DNA from: Manihot esculenta
Taxonomy: Eukaryota > Streptophyta > Magnoliopsida > Malpighiales > Euphorbiaceae
DNA length: 64,000 bases
Reading direction: 5' to 3'
Assembly (NCBI RefSeq): GCF_001659605.2
Contig: NC_035166.2
Coordinates: 18,617,279-18,681,278 of the forward strand
The notes under the pieces were generated by a model. That model saw only the letters and a program-made list of their open reading frames with translations. It did not search any database and had not been told where the DNA came from. The position numbers were made by a program, and so were the translations under genes. Positions 55,247 to 64,000 of this stretch are shown here, piece by piece (within the stretch, counting starts at the first letter, position 1; the number at the start of each line of letters is the position of its first letter).

Positions 55247-57508
55247 TGACAGAACGGTTGTCGAAGCCGGTCAAAATAATCAATTCAGTTATCAACAATA
55301 TAAATACTGTAGATAGTGGTGAAAGGATCGTATCCACAGGGAATTGATACTTATTTACCTTCCTTGAGTAGACCAAATTAAAGAGAGCAGAAAAGAAAAT
55401 AAAGTGCAAGTGCATGTAAAGTAAAAATGGGGGTTTTTGAAATTGATTTGATTAAGCTAATGAAAAGAGCAATTAAAAAGAAAGCAGATGGTAAATTAAG
55501 GGTAAAACAATGATGGTAAAAGCTCTAGTTGAAGATTCAGATTCACTTTAGTTGATGGGATTGATCATTGACTCATATGTTCCTTTGTTGATTCAATAAA
55601 TTGGCCATGGAGATTGAAGAAGCTTCTCACATCCATTGCCTCTCTTTAAGATTAAATCAATTAGGGAAAGTCCTCCAATTAATTGCTAATTAACAATTGC
55701 CAAAGAACGTCTTTGAGCCTTAGGCCTTTTACAATAGTCAATCGCATAAAGAAATAGAGAGAACCAATTCTAGTCACCCACACGCATGGAGACAACACTA
55801 GATTATGCAATTTCCTTGGTCGTGCACCAAGTGTTCTTATGTTAAAACAATTCAAGCAATTACAGATTTAAAATCATTCAAATCAACAATATATCACTTT
55901 GCAACAAAAATCAATGGAGATCTTAAATAACAAAGCAATAATGTCCTTAAGCATGAAATCACAAGAATACTGAATAACAAAAGATAAACAATGTAGTCCA
56001 AGTCTCTCAATCCACAATACAACTAAAGTTTCACTTGTTCTTCAACTAGAATGAAAGGGTTTCAGCCACTCATGGCTGAAACAAAACAGAAAATAAAATA
56101 AAAGAAGAAGAAAAGAAGAAAAAGAAGATGAAGAGTGCTTGGCCGAAGCCTAGGAGAAGGGGGGAAAGAAGGCCAACTCGTGGCTGCCTTGAAGAGAGGT
56201 TTTTATAGCCTCTAGATGCTGCCCTAGGTGTGTGGAGGCTGCCCAAGTTGCTTCCTAATTAGAGTAGATGCTGCCCCTTGCTTCCTAATTAGTGTAGATG
56301 CTCCCCTTGCTTCCTAATTAGTGAGGAGGCTGCCCAAGTTGCTGCCCTTGCTTCCTAATTAGTGTAGATGCTGCCCTTGATCTCCCTTGCTTCCTAAATA
56401 ATGTAGAGGCTGCCCAAGGTGCTGCCCATGCTCAACTTGCTGCTCAAATTGTTACAGAAAAGGAAGGTGGCGCGCAGATGGCTCTCAGAAGGAAGGAGGA
56501 GCACAGATGGCTTTCAGAATAGGAAAGGAGCGTACCTTGTGCTTGAAAAGGAAGGAAGAGTGAATCAAGGCTGCCAGAAGGAAGGTGGGATGAGCCTAGG
56601 TCTTTAGAAGGAAGGTGGGATGCGCGGCCAGGCTTGAATAGGAAGGAGGCGCGCGGGTCAAGCTTGCAGAAGAGGTAGGCGCGCGTCTTGCTTTTGAATA
56701 GGAAGGATGCACGAATTTAGATCTTCAAAAGGGAAAGATGTGTTGTCCATACATTCCTTTTTAGGTGGAGCCTCTTTTGAATCTTGAATCTGGACTGAAT
56801 AAAGGCCAAGTGCATTGAGATTTCCTTCCTGAATAGAGAGTGGCGCGCGGATCATGTTGCAGAAGGCAAGTAGTGCGCAGTCATTGAATGCAAGAGGGAA
56901 AGTGGATCTGCCAAGTCTTTCCTTTTTAGGTGGAGCCTTTGTTTGAATTTTAAACGCTGAACGCAGAAGAGGCAAGCGTGCCTTCATGAGATCTTGCTGC
57001 CTAAATTGGAAGATATGACTGCTGCAGTATGTGCACATCTTTGAACAAGGAAAGAAAGATCTGCGATTCGAAATTCAAATAATTTCCTGACTGAGCTTTC
57101 CTTATTTGCTTTTGTCTCTGCACTTTCCTCATTTGAAGACTTTCCTTTTCTAAAAACCTGCCTTATTTGAAAACTTTTCATTCTTGGCACATGTTCTAAA
57201 TAAGGCAGGAAAGATTCTGCAGTTCAAATTTCGGACAATTTGCTTACTGTGCTGTCTGACTCTTTCCTTATTTGACACTTTCCATATATGAAAACTTTCC
57301 TTATTTGGAACTTTTCATATATGAAAACTTTCCTTTTCTGGAACTTTCCATATTTGACGCTTTTTGGCAGTTTTAAGAGCATTTTCTCCAGATTGTCTTT
57401 TCACACCTAATTTCTGCAAAACATGAACAAAACCATAAAATTAGGTAGAAAAGGTGCAAATAAACATCATTAATATCATGATAAAGTGGGCTAAAATATG
57501 CTCTGTCA
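55247..57508 (-). repeat. 3' LTR of element J (2262 bp)
   Basis: TGACAGAACGG at the left and GCTCTGTCA at the right, giving TGACAGA/TCTGTCA inverted termini. It contains a perfect 10-bp hairpin (56059-56082), a dyad CAAAGA-ACG-TCTTTG (55701-55715) and three zones of short repeats: TTGCTTCCTAATTAGTG units (about 56240-56420), AGGAAGG-GCGCGC units (about 56455-56720), and TTTCCTTATTTG units (about 57090-57350). Confidence 0.93.
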
Positions 57509-58602
57509 AATACCCCCACACCTAACCTTTTGCTTGTCCTCAAGCAAACAAACACAGTTAAACAAGCTCTCTTTGCTTTGATCCTTTATGTCCACTTAAA
57601 CTCTTACTCTAGACCCCTATTTTAAAGCATTGCAATAAAGAATATATGCATCAAGGTTACTTACCTCTTTCCTTGTTTCCCTTTACTTACCATGGCTAGG
57701 ATTGGTTTTACTCAAGAGAGAGATCATACATGCACATTTCATTTGTTCAGTTAAAGACTTATTCTAGCTTTCAGAGTGACTTGCCCTTACCTTGAAGTAC
57801 TTTATTCAGCCTTTTTGCACTTTATTCTTGCTTGGAAAAGTCACCAACCTTTTGACGTGAAGTTACATATTGGTGATACCCACCCCCAGTTACTTAGTTG
57901 GTCACCTGTCCAAGTGGCTACTAGCTCTGTTCATAGTCTTTTGACCATTGGAACAGTTTTCAATTTGTGCTTATGAAGTCTAGGCCTTTTCTGAATTTCT
58001 TTCTCTCAATGATTTGGGCAAATCAACACCAATTGCTAACAAGTCACATTAAGTTCATTCACACATCAATCAATTCATTCTCTCAAATTAATGAGTGTCA
58101 TCAATATATTTTTCACCATGGCAAGCTCAAAGATTCAATTCAAAGGCATTCCCAAATATGAATATAACTAATTGCAATTGATTCAACCTAGGTTTAAAGA
58201 GTTATCACATCAATGGGGTCATGGAAAGAAAGTTCATCCAACATAGCTCATCAGTTTGAGTAAAGCAAATAAAAAAGAAGAAGATTATGGATGTGTGTGT
58301 TATTAAAAGCAAAAATGAAAAAATTTGAAAACTGTGGCTAATCAATCTGAAAGAAACGCAAAGCATGAATCTGTAAGGAAATCTGAAAGCAAACGCAATC
58401 TGAAAGCAAGCTAACGCAAACTGAAGGGAAGAACTGAAAGCAAAAACGCAAACTGAAAGGGAAAAATGTGTCTAAAGCAAAAATTAAAATGCCGTACCCC
58501 CACACCTAAATCATACATTGTCCTCAATGTAATAGAAACATAAAAGAACAAAGAAACTGAGTACTTCCCTTTGGTGTGGTTGGCATGGTGCGACGAGCCT
58601 AC
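57509..58602 (-). other. 3' untranslated region of J with two hairpin-polypurine modules
   Basis: Beside the LTR: purine tract complement and hairpin TTTGCTTG-TCCT-CAAGCAAA (57529-57548). Beside the coding end: ACCCCCACACCT (58496-58507) and hairpin ACATTG-TCCT-CAATGT (58515-58530). Between them is about 950 bases of non-coding sequence homologous to B, F2 and G. Confidence 0.83.
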
Positions 58603-60063
58603 TCAGAGTGAGTGACGATCTAGTGGAATTTCTTCCACTAGTTGCACTGTGAATCCTTCGTAGTAAGGCTTCAGGCGATGGCCATTCACCTTGAACTGTT
58701 TTCCTGTATCTATATTGTGAATGTCTACCGCTCCATGAGGGTAAGTGTGCTCAACAATGAATGGTCCAATCCACCTAGATCGTAGCTTCCCTGGAAACAG
58801 TTTCAAATGAGAATAAAAAAGTAAGACTTTATTACCAACCTCGAAGTGCTTCCTTGAAATTTGGTTGTCATGAGAGGCCTTGATCTTGGTTTTGTAGTCC
58901 CACGAAGTGTCATATGTATCTCTTCTTATCTCTTCTAGCTCTTGCAGTTGCAACTTGCGATGGTGTCCAGCTTCCTTTAGATCCATGTTGCAATTCTTGA
59001 CAGCCCAATAGGCCTTGTGCTCTATTTCAACCGGAAGGTGACATACTTTTCCATAGACCAATCTATAAGGAGACATGCCTATGGGTGTTTTGTAGGCTGT
59101 TCTGTATGCCCACAGGGCGTCCTCCAGTTTTGTACTCCAATCTCTTCTGCTGGGGGACACGGTCTTTTCTAGAATGGCTTTGATCTCTCTGTTGGACACT
59201 TCAGCTTGTCCATTAGTCTGAGGATGATAGGCTGTGGATGTTCTGTGCACAACATTGTGCTTCTTGAGAAGATTTCCAACTACCTTGTTGCAAAAGTGGG
59301 TGCCTCTGTCACTGATGATTGCTTTGGGAACTCCATGCCTAGCAAAAATGTTAGTTTTTACAAAATCAACTACTGCCCTTGCATCATTTGTCTTAGTTGC
59401 TTTGGCCTCCACCCATTTGGACACATAATCCACTGCAAGAATGATGTAAGTGTATCCAAAAGAAGGTGGGAAGGGGCCCATGAAATCTATGCCCCATACA
59501 TCAAATACCTCACAAACCATGATGGGGTTTTGTGGCATTTGGCTTTTGTTGCCAAGATTTCCTGTTTGTTGGCATCTACCACATGTCCTGCAAAACAGAT
59601 TAGCATCTCGAAAAAGAGTAGGCCAAAAGAATCCACATTCAAGTATTTTATGGGCAGTCTTTCGTGGTCCGAAATAGCCACCACAACTGTATGAGTGACA
59701 GAATGTGAGTACTAAAGCAATTTCCTGATCTGGAATGCACCTCCTTATCATCTGATCAGAACAATGTCTCCACAGGTATGGTTCATCCCTAATATAGTAC
59801 TTTGCATCATTCTTTATTTTGTCTCTTGTGTGCTTGAGCATGTCAGGAGGTAGATTACCTGTAGCAAGGTAGTTTACAATATCTGCATACCATGGTTCAT
59901 CCTCCTGGGTGTGGCAGATCTGCTCATAGAGGTCATTCTCACTCTCTTCAGACTTTAGAATTTGTTGTGAAAGGGATTCTGTTTGTTGCACATGGACCGT
60001 TTGCACTGGAGCTGGAGGCAGAAGGTGTTGCGGAAGTGGCTCATGAGGTGCCGATTGAGGCAT
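58603..60063 (-). CDS. Integrase of element J, intact frame (486 aa)
   Basis: Athila-type integrase. After a Pro/Gln-rich start comes a pre-integrase segment ([19 protein letters not shown], about 47-65). The HHCC finger follows (about 123-163, [17 protein letters not shown] then CRTCGRCQQ). The core has [19 protein letters not shown] and [17 protein letters not shown], which supply the D, D and E residues. The C-terminal domain has [19 protein letters not shown] and [20 protein letters not shown]. No stop interrupts it. The protein would insert the DNA copy into chromosomes. The first 35-odd residues come from the palindrome region and overlap the protease frame by 109 bases in another frame, so the annotated Met may not be the real start: in a normal element the frame would continue from RNase H. 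Confidence 0.9.
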   Translation of the reverse strand: MPQSAPHEPLPQHLLPPAPVQTVHVQQTESLSQQILKSEESENDLYEQICHTQEDEPWYADIVNYLATGNLPPDMLKHTRDKIKNDAKYYIRDEPYLWRHCSDQMIRRCIPDQEIALVLTFCHSYSCGGYFGPRKTAHKILECGFFWPTLFRDANLFCRTCGRCQQTGNLGNKSQMPQNPIMVCEVFDVWGIDFMGPFPPSFGYTYIILAVDYVSKWVEAKATKTNDARAVVDFVKTNIFARHGVPKAIISDRGTHFCNKVVGNLLKKHNVVHRTSTAYHPQTNGQAEVSNREIKAILEKTVSPSRRDWSTKLEDALWAYRTAYKTPIGMSPYRLVYGKVCHLPVEIEHKAYWAVKNCNMDLKEAGHHRKLQLQELEEIRRDTYDTSWDYKTKIKASHDNQISRKHFEVGNKVLLFYSHLKLFPGKLRSRWIGPFIVEHTYPHGAVDIHNIDTGKQFKVNGHRLKPYYEGFTVQLVEEIPLDRHSL

Positions 60064-61130
60064 TGAGGCGTTCGGCGGCCAAAAGCTAGTGGGGCTCGGC
60101 AGCCGAAGGATGGTGAAGTTCGGCGGCCTAAAGATGCCTCTTTGCGGAAGCTGAAAGGTCTCTGCGATTGGTTCTGCAGTCCTTTCTGAAGTGGTGCGAC
60201 TTCCACCTGTTCTTCCTGCAGTGGTCTGCAGCTCAGCTGTTGAATGCTGCAGACAGTTTCTGTCAATTCCGGCTCTTCCTTTTTCAGATCAGATTCGCTG
60301 CACAGATCATTGTTTAGCACATCATCATGATTCTCATTAAAGATCTGTTGACTCAAACAATCAATCATGTCTAAACCATAAACAGGGGAAAAATCATGGG
60401 GAAATTTCATAGCATCATAGACATTAAATTTGATTACTTCCCCTTCGGATTCCATGGTCAAGGTGCCATCGTGCACATCTATTTTGGTTCTGGCAGTGCT
60501 CAAGAAGGGACGTCCAAGAAGGATGTCTGAAGAAGTGCTACAGCGGTCTTCCTTAGTGTCAATCATGTAAAAGTCTGCTGGGAAGACAAGCTCATCTACT
60601 TGCACTAGAACATCTTCGAGCACACCTTTTGGGTACACCACGGATCTGTCAGCTAGTTGAATTACAACTCTAGTGTCCTTCAGTGCACCTGCATTCAAAG
60701 AATTGTAAATGGAAAGGGGCATAACATTTATCGATGCACCTAGATCGCACATAGCCTTTCTAATCCCAACGTTTCCTATCTTACAAGAAATTGCAAACAT
60801 GCCCTTGTCTTTACACTTGGTTGGAAGTTCTCTTTTAATGACAGCTGTAACAACTTCGCCTACACTTACCTTTTCCCTCTCTGCAAGCTTCCTTCTGTTG
60901 GTACATAGTTCTTTCAGAAACTTTGCGTACCTAGGAATCTGCTTAACAACATCTAGCAGAGGTATATTGATCTGCACCTTCCTGTAGGTGTCAAGGATCT
61001 CCCTTTCTTCTTTTTCTTTCTATGCTTTCTCAAATCTCTTCGGAAAAGGAGGTGGAATCTGAAAACGTACCTGGAGGTCATCCTTTTGCGCGGATGGTGT
61101 TTCAGTTTGCGCTGGAAGTTGGTTGGCTAG
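59955..61130 (-). pseudogene. Protease region of element J, fused to palindrome-derived tail
   Basis: The open part is 59955-60977. The same frame extends up to gag but has TAG at 61020-61022 and at 61131-61133. It holds NIPLLDVVKQIPRYAKFLKE, then the protease-like core with CDLGASINVMPLS and ILLGRPFLSTARTKIDVHDG. After an acidic spacer the frame enters the TTCGGCGGCC-type palindromes (60066-60130), encoding an Arg-rich run ([15 protein letters not shown]), and ends in a frame overlapping the integrase start. The RT that should follow is missing. Confidence 0.85.
60066..60130 (-). repeat. Palindrome cluster at the protease-integrase junction of J
   Basis: TTCGGCGGCCAAA (60071), CTCGGCAGCCGAA (60096-60108) and TTCGGCGGCCTAA (60119) in 65 bases. 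It sits exactly where RT and RNase H are missing. Confidence 0.82.
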
Positions 61131-62669
61131 CTAAGGTGGAGGTGGCGCAGGATTGGTTTCAGCTGAAACCTCTGGTTCTTGCGCATGAGTGGTTTCTGGC
61201 TCATCTGTCTTGGCATCTTGAAGTTCCTTCCCACTTCTCAACGTAATAGCATTCACATTCTCTCTAGGATTGTCTTCTGTTTGAGAAGGGAACTTACCTT
61301 GAGTGCCAGATCTGCTCATTGCGGATGTCAATTCCCCGATCTGCAGTTGCAGCACTTGTATCATCTTTGTCAACTCCCCAATGGCATGGTCCGAATTTGT
61401 AGGTGCTGGTTGGGCTTGATTCCTTTGACTGACCTGATTGTTTGTCCTGGCGTAGCTGAAATTGGGATGGTCTCTCCAACCTGGGTTATATGTGTTAGAA
61501 TAGGGATCACGTCTTACCTGGTTATTATATCCTCCAATTGCATTATCGTGATGGTCCTCTTCTTGAAGTGTAGGACATTGATCAGTTGGGAGTCCCACAT
61601 AGGCACATAGACCACATGGCCGGGATTGCTGAGGCTGTTGAGCTTGCTGAACTTGTTGAGCTCGGTCAAGGATAAGCTTTTCCACAAGACAAGTTAGTTT
61701 TGAAATTTGAGAATCAGAAGTGGGTGTGCTTACCTCATGGATTCCTCTTTGCATTTGCTTTTCTTCTCCATACTGCCTAGATGAGGCTGTAAGAGTGGAA
61801 ATCAGATCCCTCATCTCCCTAGGCGTCTTGTCTTTAATGGATCCTCCACAGGCTACATCAATGTATCTCCTTTCTGATGATGACAATCCTCCGTAGAAGA
61901 ATTGTATAAGGGACCTGTCTGACATATCATGTTGTGGACAACCTGTACAAAGCCTTTCAAACCTTTCCAAATAGTCATATAAATCTTCAGTTGGTTTCTG
62001 TCTTATGCTAGTGATTTCTCTTATTATGCCAATTGACTTAGATGTTGGGAAATATTTGTTCAAAAAGGTTTGGACCATTTCTTCCCAAGAATTTATAGAT
62101 CCAGGTGGCAAATAAAATAACCAGTCTTTAGCATGGTCTTCAAGAGAGAAAGGAAAAGCTCTTAATCTAACATGATCTTCAGTAATTCCTTGAGGTCTCA
62201 TGGATGAACAAATAATGGTGAATTCTTTTAAGTGCTTATGTGGGTTTTCATTTTCTAATCCTCTAAATTTAGGGAGAATATGAATCAAACCTGTTTTGAG
62301 CTCAAAAGGAACGGTCAGAGGTGGATAGTTGATGCACAGAGGTGCTTGATCACCTATTGGGGCTGCCCATTCTCCCATGGTTCTTCCTCTTGGCTCTAGG
62401 GCCCTTACAGCTGGATTTTCTTGAGGTATTTCCTCACGGGCAGCATGTTCAGCATTGGCAGCAGGTGGTGCCACGTTTTCAGCCATTTCAGATGGTTCAG
62501 GATGCGTTGGAGTGGTTTCAGGAAGCTGATCTGCGATTTGAAGGTTGCTTTGCGCGGATCCGGATTGCGCAGTCCCCAAATGTGTACCTGTTTGCTTACC
62601 TAGTCTCCTGATTGTGCGCTCAATTTCTAGATCGTAAGGTAGGATTTCCTCGCGTCCAGATCTGGTCAT
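61131..62669 (-). CDS. Intact gag of element J (512 aa)
   Basis: Starts MTRSGREEILPYDLE downstream of the primer site. Spacer (about 30-120), capsid domain (about 125-300, FELKTGLIHILPKFRGLEN onward), Gln-rich linker, and a knuckle-like CGLCAYVGLPTDQC in which the expected His is Leu. The Asn/Arg-rich tail (WRDHPNFSYAR) leads into a Leu-rich possible coiled coil (about 430-460). It ends at TAG in a Pro run. The related G and B knuckles keep His, so J's zinc binding is probably impaired. Role: particle shell precursor. Confidence 0.9.
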   Translation of the reverse strand: MTRSGREEILPYDLEIERTIRRLGKQTGTHLGTAQSGSAQSNLQIADQLPETTPTHPEPSEMAENVAPPAANAEHAAREEIPQENPAVRALEPRGRTMGEWAAPIGDQAPLCINYPPLTVPFELKTGLIHILPKFRGLENENPHKHLKEFTIICSSMRPQGITEDHVRLRAFPFSLEDHAKDWLFYLPPGSINSWEEMVQTFLNKYFPTSKSIGIIREITSIRQKPTEDLYDYLERFERLCTGCPQHDMSDRSLIQFFYGGLSSSERRYIDVACGGSIKDKTPREMRDLISTLTASSRQYGEEKQMQRGIHEVSTPTSDSQISKLTCLVEKLILDRAQQVQQAQQPQQSRPCGLCAYVGLPTDQCPTLQEEDHHDNAIGGYNNQVRRDPYSNTYNPGWRDHPNFSYARTNNQVSQRNQAQPAPTNSDHAIGELTKMIQVLQLQIGELTSAMSRSGTQGKFPSQTEDNPRENVNAITLRSGKELQDAKTDEPETTHAQEPEVSAETNPAPPPP

Positions 62670-62698
62670 AAAAGAAAAATAAACAAGTTAGATCAATT

Positions 62699-62715
62699 CC
62701 CCGGCAATGGCGCCA
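62699..62715 (-). other. Primer binding site, tRNA-Asp type (element J)
   Basis: CCCCGGCAATGGCGCCA on the plus strand, one change from the tRNA-Asp end, four bases from the LTR. Confidence 0.92.
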
Positions 62716-62719
62716 ATTT

Positions 62720-64000
62720 TGACAGAACGGTTGTCGAAGCCGGTCAAAATAATCAATTCAGTTATCAACAATATAAATACTGTAGATAGTGGTGAAAGGA
62801 TCGTATCCACAGGGAATTGATACTTATTTACCTTCCTTGAGTAGACCAAATTAAAGAGAGCATAAAAGAAAATAAAGTGCAAGTGCATGTAAAGTAAAAA
62901 TGGGGGTTTTTGAGACTGATTTGATTAAGCTAATGAAAAGAGCAATTAAAAAGAAAGCAGATGGTAAATTAAGGGTAAAACAATGATGGTAAAAGCTATA
63001 GTTGAAGATTCAGATTCACTTTAGTTGATGGGATTGATCATTGACTCATATGTTCCTTTGTTGATTCAATAAATTGGCCATGGAGATTGAAGAAGCTTCT
63101 CACATCCATTGCCTCTCTTTAAGATTAAATCAATTAGGGAAAGTCCTCCAATTAATTACTAATTAACAATTGCCAAAGAACGTCTTTGAGCCTTAGGCCT
63201 TTTACAATAGTCAATCGCATAAAGAAATAGAGAGAACCAATTCTAGTCACCCACACGCATGGAGACAACACTAGATCATGCAATTTCCTTGGTCGTGCAC
63301 CAAGTGTTCTTATGTTTAAACAATTGAAGCAATTACGGACTTAAAATCATTCAAACCAACAATATATCACTTTGCAACAAAAATCAATGGAGATCTTAAA
63401 TAACAAAGCAATAATGTCCTTAAGCATGAAATCACAAGAATACTGAATAACAAAAGATAAACAATGTAGTCCAAGTCTCTCAATCCACAATACAACTAAA
63501 GCTTCACTTGTTCTTCAACTAGAATGAAAGGGTTTCAGCCACTCATGGCTGAAACAAAACAGAAAATAAAATAAAAGAAGAAGAAAAGAAGAAAAAGAAG
63601 ATGAAGAGTGCTTGGCCGAAGCCTAGGAGAAGGAGGGAAAGAAGGCCAACTCGTGGCTGCCTTGAAGAGAGGTTTTTATAGCCTCTAGATGCTGCCCTAG
63701 GTGTATGGAGGCTGCCCAAGTTGCTTCCTAATTACTGTAGATGCTGCCCCTTGCTTCCTAATTAGTGTAGATGCTCCCCTTGCTTCCTAATTAGTGAGGA
63801 GGCTGCCCAAGTTGCTGCCCTTGCTTCCTAATTAGTGTAGATGCTGCCCTTGATCTCCCTTGCTTCCTAAATAATGTAGAGGCTGCCCAAGGTGCTGCCC
63901 ATGCTCAACTTGCTGCTCAAATTGTTACAGAAAAGGAAGGTGGCGCGCAGATGGCTCTCAGAAGGAAGGAGGAGCACAGATGGCTTTCAGAATAGGAAAG
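62720..64000 (-). repeat. 5' LTR of element J, cut by window edge
   Basis: Matches 55247-56525. It contains the hairpin at 63532-63555 and TTTTTATA (63673-63680), a TATA box in element sense. The rest of U3 lies beyond 64000. Confidence 0.93.

Larger units (their letters stand above)
55247..64000 (-). mobile_element. Element J: Athila-like element with gag, protease and integrase but no RT
   Basis: Left LTR 55247-57508, non-coding tail, integrase frame, protease frame, gag frame, tRNA-Asp primer site, right LTR from 62720 running off the window. The visible right LTR (1281 bp) differs from the left at very roughly 1 percent by eye, so it is fairly young. Reverse transcriptase and RNase H, normally between protease and integrase, are absent. 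Confidence 0.9.

Noticed and set aside
56419..56607. Plus-strand small frame rich in Arg and Gly
   Set aside because: It follows the AGGAAGG-GCGCGC repeats in the LTR of J and repeats in the second LTR; no independent support.

Overview
This window is plant nuclear DNA made almost entirely of LTR retrotransposons stacked inside one another. I see no host gene, tRNA, rRNA, CRISPR array or bacterial feature. Evidence for a plant, probably a eudicot, is the set of Ty3/Gypsy lineages: Tekay/Del-like chromoviruses with a C-terminal chromodomain and LTRs over 2.2 kb, Athila-like elements primed by tRNA-Asp, and a Tat-like element with a second RNase H. The species cannot be fixed from this sequence; an Euphorbiaceae-type genome is only a guess.

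Layout, left to right. Element A (1-8297, +) is a Tekay-like element cut by the window edge, with two in-frame stops in gag-pol; it sits inside the 5' LTR of element B. B (8298-13446, +) is an Athila-like element that kept a decayed gag and lost nearly all of pol. A 0.7 kb AT-rich block follows (13447-14175). Element C (14176-16491 and 28212-30523, +) is a Tat-like element with a short LTR and a gag-pol carrying several stops. It is split by D, an Athila-type solo LTR (16492-18231 and 28128-28206, duplication CCTTC). D is in turn split by E (18232-28122, -; duplication CGATC), a young Tekay-like element with one intact 1663-codon gag-pol frame.

From 30524 to the right edge everything is on the minus strand. 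There is a truncated Athila-type LTR (F1, 30524-31389), then F2 (31390-38282), which keeps only gag and protease debris. G (38283-48599) is arranged LTR-internal-LTR-internal and has an intact gag but no pol. H (38507-42806; duplication ATCTA) is a deleted chromovirus inside G's first LTR. I (48600-55246) is a full-length chromovirus with three stops, inserted in G's second internal tail. J (55247 to beyond 64000) is an Athila-like element inserted in I's LTR, with intact gag and integrase frames but no reverse transcriptase. Implied nesting reaches D-in-C then E-in-D, and I-in-G then J-in-I.

Functionally, only E looks self-sufficient: capsid and nucleocapsid, protease, reverse transcriptase, RNase H, integrase and chromodomain in one frame between near-identical LTRs. 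None of the Athila-type elements here encodes a reverse transcriptase, so they could move only with enzymes supplied by relatives. The most unusual signals are not genes. They are two families of short palindromes (TTCGGCGGCCGAA and GTGATTTGGCCAAATCAC) spread through LTRs and coding DNA, and a duplicated hairpin plus polypurine module in the Athila-type elements.
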